Of a stretch of 12,226 nucleotides of DNA, positions 7,028-12,226 are shown piece by piece. The stretch covers positions 1 to 12,226 of the forward strand of contig JALFGI010000320.1 of the NCBI GenBank assembly GCA_022777455.1. The letters are read 5' to 3'. Both the position numbers and the translations under genes were made by a program. Every line of letters starts with the position of its first letter. The first letter of the stretch is position 1. Origin of the DNA: Clostridiales bacterium (lineage in GTDB: Bacteria; Bacillota_A; Clostridia; Oscillospirales; Oscillospiraceae). The notes under the pieces are model-generated. The model saw nothing but the letters and a program-made list of their open reading frames with translations, had not been told where the DNA came from and ran no database searches.

Positions 7028-7029
7028 CG
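7013..7029. promoter_or_regulatory. Candidate operator over the GH78 -10 box
   Basis: CGAATA (7013-7018) and TATTCG (7024-7029) form a perfect 6-base inverted repeat with a 5-base AT spacer, overlapping the -10 hexamer at 7022-7027. The sequence TTCGAATCAA starts within it (7026-7035) and recurs at 7062-7071, 36 bases downstream. A repressor here would directly block polymerase. Confidence 0.45.
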
Positions 7030-7033
7030 AATC

Positions 7034-7258
7034 AAACGATACATTTGTTTAACGAGCACATTTCGAATCAACTGTTCGCACTGCGACGGATAAATGGTGA
7101 AATAAGATTCGGGTAAAACGGAGCACCAGTGGCCTTCTGCAGTGAAATGAATGCGGGTACCGGAATCCGGAATATCCGGAGTTCGGCCGGAGTCTCCTTC
7201 TGAAGGAAAGCATATTGGCGGCCAGATAAGAAAAAGCAGTGGAGTTGATCGAATAACC
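7034..7258 (+). promoter_or_regulatory. Long untranslated leader of the GH78 gene
   Basis: The expected transcript has about 225 bases before the GH78 start. It contains ACCGGA/TCCGGA repeats at 7159-7164, 7166-7171 and 7175-7180, and a small hairpin TCCTT-CTG-AAGGA (7195-7207). The GH78 reading frame stays open upstream to an ATG at 7151, but those 36 codons do not look like family sequence. I recognise no known riboswitch and no intrinsic terminator. Confidence 0.4.
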
Positions 7259-10063
7259 ATGTTTTCAGTAACTGGATTAAAAACAGCATACATGGATACC
7301 CCGATTGGCCTTGATCTGAAAGAGATTCCGCTTTCCTGGACCATGGAAGCCAATACAAGAGGAGCCCTGCAAACAGCATTTCAGATCGTCATTTCCGGGG
7401 ACAGAGAAACAGTTTCACAAGGAATCGGCATTTGCCTCGATACCGGCAAGATTTTCTCCGACCGGATGCACTTCCTGTGGAAGGACGCACCTCTAAAGAG
7501 CGGAAAGCGATATTACTGGGCAGTCCGAATCTGGAATGAACAGGGCGCAATCAGTGATTGGAGTCCTGCCGCCTGGTGGGAAATGGGGCTGCTGCATCCG
7601 GAAGACTGGAAATCCAACTGGGCGATTCCGGAACAGAATCCCGCAGTTCCGGTTATTTCCGGGTTGAACATGAAAACGATTGTCAACGAGTTGGATGAGA
7701 GTAGCCTGTATCCCTGCCAGCTGCTGCGCCGCAGGTTCACAGTTTCAAAACCGATTGCAGGCGCACGGATTTATGCAACGGCTCGTGGGTTATACGAATT
7801 GGAGCTGAACGGAGAAAAGGTTGGAGACTACAAACTCTCTCCGGAATGCACACCATATGACAAATACCATCAGTATCAGACATATGATATTACGGATACC
7901 CTGCATATCGGCGAAAATGTTGTCGGCATGCATCTGGCGCCGGGATGGTGGTCAGGCATCATTGGCCTGTTTGCGGCCTCCTGCCAGTATGGCAGTGAGA
8001 TCGCGGGCCTGATGCAGATGGAAATTACATATCAGGATGGAACGTCAGAGAAAATCGTGACGGACGAGTCCTTCAAAAGTCATGACAGCTTTGTCCGATA
8101 TGCAGAACTGTATATCGGTGAAAAACAGATTTCAGCGGGAGGGCTGCGCAGCTGGTCTGAACCTGGCTTTGACGATTCCTGCTGGACGCCGGTCAGATGC
8201 GCGCCTTGCAATACGATGCTGCTCCGGGGACAGAACGCCCCGCATATCCGTGTGCGGGAAGAAATCGCACCGGAAGAACTGATCGTAACACCCAAAAACG
8301 AGTGTGTCATAGATTTTGGCCGTATTCTGGCAGGATACATACGGATTCGACTGACAGGAAAAACCGGAGATATGGTACGTCTCCATTATACGGAGCAGCT
8401 GGATCCCCACGGGAACTTCAGTTTGAATATCCCGGGAGAACACAAAAATCAGACAGATACGTACATCTTTGAACAGGATGAACAGATTGTTTTTGAGCCG
8501 AAATTCGTATACCGTGGCTTCCGATACGTTTGGATTGAGGGGTATTCCGAAGAACTTCGGCCGGAGGATGCGGTGGCCGTATCCCTGTGCAGCGATATGG
8601 AACTGAGCTGCAGCTTTGACTGTTCAGATCCGCGCCTGAAAAAACTGCATCAGAATCTGGTTCGAACCACGACAGCCAATATGCTTTCCATCCCAACGGA
8701 CAACCCGGACCGGGAACGGGGCGGATGGACGGGCGATGCCCAGATGTACATGGAAACGGCATGCTACCATCTGGATGTTCACGCATTTTTCCTGCGCTGG
8801 CTAAAGGAGATGCGTCTGGAGCAGCTTGCAAACGGAATTATTCCGCTTGTGATACCGAACTGGAAAAGCTACGAAAGAATTTCTTCCAACAGCGCATCCG
8901 GATGGGGAGATGCCTGTGTGATCATTCCCTGGATCCTGTATCAGCACTATGGTGATGAGCAGGCTCTTGAAGAGAATTACCCCATGATGACCCGCTGGGT
9001 GGAATATGTACGGACTTCTGCCGAACAAGAAAACGAACCGCCCTATGATACCCTCCAGCTGTCACCCCGGCAATTGGACAATTACCGATACATCTGGAAC
9101 ACAGGATACAAGTACGGCGATTGGTTGACCCCCAGCGTCTGTGTGAATGAGGAAGGCGGATTCTCCTACAAACCGCTTTACAGACCGCTGACGGATTTTC
9201 TGTCCTGCTGCTACTATGTATACACGGCCGGCCTTATGGAAAAAATCGCACAGCTTCTTCATAAGCCGGAAGATGCCCGATATTACCGGAGCCTGTCCCA
9301 GCGGGCAAAAGAAGCCTGTATGGAAGAAATGCTGGGTGAGGACGGAACGCCTGCGGATAACCTGCAGGGGGCAAAGGTTCTGGCGCTTGCCTTCGGTTTT
9401 GTGCCGGAGGAAAAGAAGAAACAGGTTGCCGACGATCTGGTGGAAATGATTCACCGGAACAATGGGCGGATGGACACCGGATTTTCTTCAACGGCAAAAA
9501 TTCTGGAAGTTCTGCTGGAGAACAAGGGTGCCGAAGCGGCTTACGATCTGCTGCTAAACAGCCAGATGCCCTCCTGGCTTTACGAGGTGGAAAAGGGCGC
9601 TACCGGAATCTGGGAAGCCTGGCAGGGAATCATGCCGGACGGATCGGTAAATATGGTATCCTTCATTCAGCCGGCAGCCGGCAGTGTAGGCAGCTGGATC
9701 TATCAGAATGTACTGGGTATCTCCCCGCTGGAGCCCGGTTTCCGCAAAATCCGAATAAAACCGGAACCAGATGCGCGTCTGACCCATGTTTCGGGCAGTT
9801 TCCGGTCTGTCTGCGGGCAAATTTGCACAGCGTGGAAAAGAGAAGATAACCGGTACACGGTAACAGTTCGCATTCCCGCCAACACGACTGCGGTGGTGAT
9901 GCTGCCCTTTGCCAATGCAGATTCTGTTGCTGAGGGCGGACGACCTATCAGAGAAGTCCGGGAGATCGTTCGCTGCACGCAGCGGGGAAATAAAACAGAA
10001 GTTGAGATCGGTTCCGGCAGTTATGTGTTTACCTATCCGGAGCAAAACATGCGAAAGGAGTGA
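7259..10063 (+). CDS. GH78-family alpha-L-rhamnosidase-like glycoside hydrolase
   Basis: This is a 934-residue inverting glycosidase of the GH78 type, full length. In order it has an Ig-like N-terminal domain beginning LKTAYMDTPIGLDL (about 7-20), two beta-sandwich domains (about 155-445; PGWWSGIIG at 228-236), the (alpha/alpha)6 barrel (about 453-820) and a C-terminal beta domain. The catalytic block TDNPDRERGGWTGDA gives Asp481, the general acid Glu486 and Trp490. GATGIWEAW gives the base Glu786. The family's conserved SFNHYA is SFIQPA here, so the sugar-binding His is Gln804, and the loop before it is three residues shorter. No signal peptide is seen, so it acts in the cytoplasm. I chose the ATG at 7259 by family alignment. 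Its GGAG is 14 bases away, longer than usual. The kinase gene follows after 6 bases. The sugar removed may not be L-rhamnose. Confidence 0.92.
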   Translation: MFSVTGLKTAYMDTPIGLDLKEIPLSWTMEANTRGALQTAFQIVISGDRETVSQGIGICLDTGKIFSDRMHFLWKDAPLKSGKRYYWAVRIWNEQGAISDWSPAAWWEMGLLHPEDWKSNWAIPEQNPAVPVISGLNMKTIVNELDESSLYPCQLLRRRFTVSKPIAGARIYATARGLYELELNGEKVGDYKLSPECTPYDKYHQYQTYDITDTLHIGENVVGMHLAPGWWSGIIGLFAASCQYGSEIAGLMQMEITYQDGTSEKIVTDESFKSHDSFVRYAELYIGEKQISAGGLRSWSEPGFDDSCWTPVRCAPCNTMLLRGQNAPHIRVREEIAPEELIVTPKNECVIDFGRILAGYIRIRLTGKTGDMVRLHYTEQLDPHGNFSLNIPGEHKNQTDTYIFEQDEQIVFEPKFVYRGFRYVWIEGYSEELRPEDAVAVSLCSDMELSCSFDCSDPRLKKLHQNLVRTTTANMLSIPTDNPDRERGGWTGDAQMYMETACYHLDVHAFFLRWLKEMRLEQLANGIIPLVIPNWKSYERISSNSASGWGDACVIIPWILYQHYGDEQALEENYPMMTRWVEYVRTSAEQENEPPYDTLQLSPRQLDNYRYIWNTGYKYGDWLTPSVCVNEEGGFSYKPLYRPLTDFLSCCYYVYTAGLMEKIAQLLHKPEDARYYRSLSQRAKEACMEEMLGEDGTPADNLQGAKVLALAFGFVPEEKKKQVADDLVEMIHRNNGRMDTGFSSTAKILEVLLENKGAEAAYDLLLNSQMPSWLYEVEKGATGIWEAWQGIMPDGSVNMVSFIQPAAGSVGSWIYQNVLGISPLEPGFRKIRIKPEPDARLTHVSGSFRSVCGQICTAWKREDNRYTVTVRIPANTTAVVMLPFANADSVAEGGRPIREVREIVRCTQRGNKTEVEIGSGSYVFTYPEQNMRKE

Positions 10064-10069
10064 CAGAAC

Positions 10070-10984
10070 ATGATACTGGTTGTTGGCAGCATGAACATGG
10101 ATATCTGCATGCTGGTTCGCGATTTTCCCCGCCCCGGTGAAACGCTTCTGGCAGATGATGTACACATGAATCCCGGCGGAAAGGGCGCCAATCAGGCAGT
10201 TGCGGCCGGAAAAAGCGGCGCTGAAGTTGCAATGATCGGCTGCGTCGGTGAGGATGATGCCGGCGTTTCGCTGATGAACTCTATCCGGTCTGCCGGAGTC
10301 TGCACGGATTATGTTTCCGTAGAAAAAGACTGCCGGACTTCAACAGCGTATATCACCGTTTCTCAGAACGGTGAGAATTCCATCGTGGTGCATTCTTCCG
10401 CAAATATGCGGCTGTCTCCGGCACATCTGACGGCCTGTGAGAGCCTGTTTGAGCAGGCGGATTACTGCATTCTGCAGATGGAGATTGCTGTGGAAACAAT
10501 ACGTGCAGCCATGGATCTGTGCAAAAAGCACCACGTGAAAATCGTGTTTAATCCCTCACCGCTGAACAGCTTTGATTCCGCGCTGCTGCCCGGTATTGAT
10601 TATCTGGTTATGAATGAGGAAGAATCTTCCGCGATTCTCGGCATTCCCTGCAGTGATGCTTCAGAGCAGAACTGGCGCAGCTTCATGGAGAAAAATGAGA
10701 TCTCCAACGTGCTGATTACGCTCGGTAAAAAGGGCTGCCAGTATTACGGCACTGACGGTGCTTCCGGATTCTTTTCATCCAGAAAAAGAAAAGCGGTGGA
10801 TACAACCGGAGCAGGCGATACCTTCTTGGGTGCTCTGATCGCAGAGCTGTCACGGAAGGAACCCATTGAAAAAGCAATTCCGTATGCCAATGCAGCGGCA
10901 GGGTTGGCGGTTACCAAAGCCGGAGCCCAGCAGGCAATGCCGACACGGGCAGAAATAGAAAAGGACCTTACAATTGCAGAATAA
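10070..10984 (+). CDS. rbsK: Ribokinase-type PfkB carbohydrate kinase
   Basis: This cytoplasmic ATP-dependent sugar kinase has 304 residues, as is usual for ribokinase. The N-terminal GSMNMDI (6-12) and the sugar-binding NPGGKGANQAVA (34-45) are ribokinase signatures. The PfkB C-terminal signature DTTGAGDTFLGAL (244-256) carries the anion-hole glycines and the catalytic base Asp250. NPSPLN (161-166) and VMNEEE (180-185) also match the family. An AAGGAG site overlaps the stop region of the GH78 gene and lies 9 bases before the ATG, so the two are likely translationally coupled. Close linkage to a GH78 enzyme is notable, since L-rhamnulose is normally phosphorylated by a kinase of another family (FGGY). 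The substrate could be ribose or another pentose or keto-sugar released by the locus. The gene symbol reflects family, not proven substrate. Confidence 0.9.
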   Translation: MILVVGSMNMDICMLVRDFPRPGETLLADDVHMNPGGKGANQAVAAGKSGAEVAMIGCVGEDDAGVSLMNSIRSAGVCTDYVSVEKDCRTSTAYITVSQNGENSIVVHSSANMRLSPAHLTACESLFEQADYCILQMEIAVETIRAAMDLCKKHHVKIVFNPSPLNSFDSALLPGIDYLVMNEEESSAILGIPCSDASEQNWRSFMEKNEISNVLITLGKKGCQYYGTDGASGFFSSRKRKAVDTTGAGDTFLGALIAELSRKEPIEKAIPYANAAAGLAVTKAGAQQAMPTRAEIEKDLTIAE

Positions 10985-11020
10985 CGGCTTCCCACCGTAT
11001 TCCAAACCGATCCCGGAATT

Positions 11021-11132
11021 CCGGCACGGCAATATCTGCCGGGATGACGCGGATTTCAATCCGTATTCGTTGCGGCACAGACCGGTTTCCGGTCTGACTG
11101 CAGAATAAACGTATTTTGGAGCAAAAAGCTCC
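11021..11132 (+). promoter_or_regulatory. Four-hairpin intercistronic region
   Basis: Four inverted repeats follow one another in the 178-base gap between kinase and binding-protein genes: CCGGCA/TGCCGG (11021-11026 and 11037-11042), CGGAT/ATCCG (11050-11054 and 11059-11063, 4-base loop), CAGACCGG/CCGGTCTG (11078-11085 and 11089-11096, 3-base loop, perfect 8-pair stem) and GGAGC/GCTCC (11118-11122 and 11128-11132). None has a proper T tract after it, so simple termination is unlikely. Processing, mRNA stabilisation or attenuation upstream of the highly expressed lipoprotein gene are possibilities. I see no convincing promoter in the gap. Confidence 0.45.
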
Positions 11133-11162
11133 GATACAAAAAAATTTAGGAGGAGAAACACA

Positions 11163-12215
11163 ATGAAATCCACCCACATTTTCACCCGCATTATGGCATG
11201 TGTCCTGGCAATCGTCATGCTGTCTGCTTTGGCTGGCTGCGGCGGTAATTCCGCACCTGCCGCTACTCAGGCACCTGCCGCTGCCGATGCCCCCGCTGCC
11301 ACTGAGACTGCTACCGAAGCTGCACCCGCTGCACAGCCCCACAAGATGGTTCTGGTCGGCCAGGTTGCAGGTGGTCCTTTCTGGGGCCCCGTCGAGTCTG
11401 CGTTCCGGAACGCCATCGCCGAGAAGGGCTGGGAAGGCGAGTTCTGGGCACCCACTGCACCCAGCGATTCTGCCAACCTGGAGCTGTGCGACACTGCTCT
11501 GGTTCAGGGCTATGATGTCATCGCCGTCGTGATGAACGACATCGTTATTTTCGAAGACTTCCTGAACCGTGCAAAGGAAGCAGGCGTTCTTGTTTTGGCC
11601 TTCAACTGCAACCCCGGCGAGGATGTGACTCCCGCTATGGTCGGTATCGACAGCTACGCTTCCGGTTATTCTCAGGGCACCAAGATTGCTGAGTTCGCAA
11701 AGGAACGCGGTCTGGATGCAATCCGTTACTACTGCACCTGCACCACTCTGTCCTCCGTTGCACAGCAGACCACCAAGAAAGGTGTTCTGGCTGCTCTGGC
11801 AGACAAGTTTGAGGGCGAAGTCATTGAGTTGGGCATGGTCGAAGACAAGGACAACGCAGCTACCGGCGAAGATGCAATGTCTCAGCTGTATCTGAATTAC
11901 CCCGAAGTGAATACCATCTTCTGCAACGATGCAATAGGCGCTGTTTCTGCCGGTTCCTTCATCGAGTCCAAGGGCCTGCAGGGCAAGGTCATTGCCTGCG
12001 GTCTGCAGCTGAATGACGAGGCCTTTGAGCGCGTTATGAACGGCAGTTGGACGGCCACCTCCATGGTTGATGTTAACTGGATGGGCAACCAGATTGTGAA
12101 AGTTGCTGATGCAATCCTGAATGGCGGCGAGTATACTTACGAGAATTTCCCCGACAAGGTCTGGGTCTGCAACGAGCAGGAAATCGCTGAGTACAAGGCT
12201 ACTCACGCTGGTTAA
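11163..12215 (+). CDS. ABC-importer sugar-binding lipoprotein (ribose/PF13407 type)
   Basis: This is the substrate-binding protein of a sugar ABC importer, 350 residues, anchored outside the membrane. Residues 1-26 are a lipoprotein signal: basic N-terminus, hydrophobic stretch MACVLAIVMLSA and lipobox LAGC, with Cys26 as the lipidated residue. Residues 27-60 are a low-complexity Ala/Pro/Thr linker. The binding domain starts at about 61 (KMVLVGQVAGGPFWG) and follows the ribose-binding-protein pattern: VQGYDVIAVVMND, VGIDSYASGYSQG, and a Q-type C-terminal half. A strong AGGAGG site lies 8 bases before the ATG. Codon use is more biased than in its neighbours (GCC/GCT, CTG, ACC, GAG), as expected for an abundant protein. 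The ATPase and permease genes should lie beyond the right edge. The link to the kinase suggests a pentose- or monosaccharide-type ligand. Confidence 0.93.
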   Translation: MKSTHIFTRIMACVLAIVMLSALAGCGGNSAPAATQAPAAADAPAATETATEAAPAAQPHKMVLVGQVAGGPFWGPVESAFRNAIAEKGWEGEFWAPTAPSDSANLELCDTALVQGYDVIAVVMNDIVIFEDFLNRAKEAGVLVLAFNCNPGEDVTPAMVGIDSYASGYSQGTKIAEFAKERGLDAIRYYCTCTTLSSVAQQTTKKGVLAALADKFEGEVIELGMVEDKDNAATGEDAMSQLYLNYPEVNTIFCNDAIGAVSAGSFIESKGLQGKVIACGLQLNDEAFERVMNGSWTATSMVDVNWMGNQIVKVADAILNGGEYTYENFPDKVWVCNEQEIAEYKATHAG

Positions 12216-12226
12216 TTCATAATCTT

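Noticed and set aside
7151..7258. 36-codon N-terminal extension of the GH78 protein
   Set aside because: It has no good ribosome site and no similarity to GH78 N-termini; family sequence starts just after the ATG at 7259.
10968..12206. 412-residue minus-strand open frame
   Set aside because: It mirrors the binding-protein gene; its Cys/Gly/Ser-rich part is the complement of the Ala/Pro/Thr linker.
1..12226. CRISPR array, tRNA, rRNA, transposase or phage genes
   Set aside because: No regularly spaced repeats, cloverleaf, ribosomal RNA segments or mobile-element proteins are seen.

Overview
The window looks like a sugar-catabolism locus from an anaerobic gut-type member of the Bacillota, most likely class Clostridia and probably an Oscillospirales relative. 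This rests on the types of proteins present (LacI regulators, an Ala/Pro/Thr-linked sugar-binding lipoprotein, a Cys-type sulfatase-fold enzyme), strong GGAG-type ribosome sites, AT-rich promoter regions between moderately GC-rich genes, and an intergenic repeat of a kind I associate with that group. No gene in the window fixes the species.

Layout. Positions 1-607 hold no convincing gene. They carry a structured intergenic repeat and a minus-strand terminator-like hairpin. A LacI-family regulator (608-1612, minus) is divergent from a three-gene operon on the plus strand: a Gfo/Idh/MocA oxidoreductase (1881-3038), a short medium-chain zinc-type dehydrogenase (3051-4010) and a sulfatase-fold hydrolase (4056-5687). 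A second LacI-family regulator (5746-6771, minus) converges on that operon. It is divergent from a second plus-strand group: a GH78-family alpha-L-rhamnosidase-like hydrolase (7259-10063), a ribokinase-type PfkB kinase (10070-10984) and, after a hairpin-rich gap, a sugar-binding lipoprotein of an ABC importer (11163-12215). The importer's ATPase and permease would be expected beyond the right edge.

Both divergent intergenic regions are readable. Each holds two near-consensus sigma-A promoters with exact 17-base spacers, one facing each way. Each also holds palindromes close to or over these promoters, which are reasonable LacI-family operator candidates.

How the genes may work together (inference). 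The binding lipoprotein captures a small glycoside or oligosaccharide. The GH78 enzyme and the sulfatase-fold enzyme both lack signal peptides and so would act inside the cell on the imported substrate. The two dehydrogenases would oxidise or reduce the released sugar or polyol, and the PfkB kinase would phosphorylate a sugar product. No rhamnose isomerase, rhamnulokinase or aldolase is present. The GH78 enzyme has lost the conserved Asn-His-Tyr segment near its catalytic base, so the true sugar may not be L-rhamnose. The most interesting point is this combination: a cytoplasmic glycosidase with an altered pocket, a PfkB kinase and a cytoplasmic sulfatase/phosphonate-ester-hydrolase-like enzyme under two LacI-type regulators.
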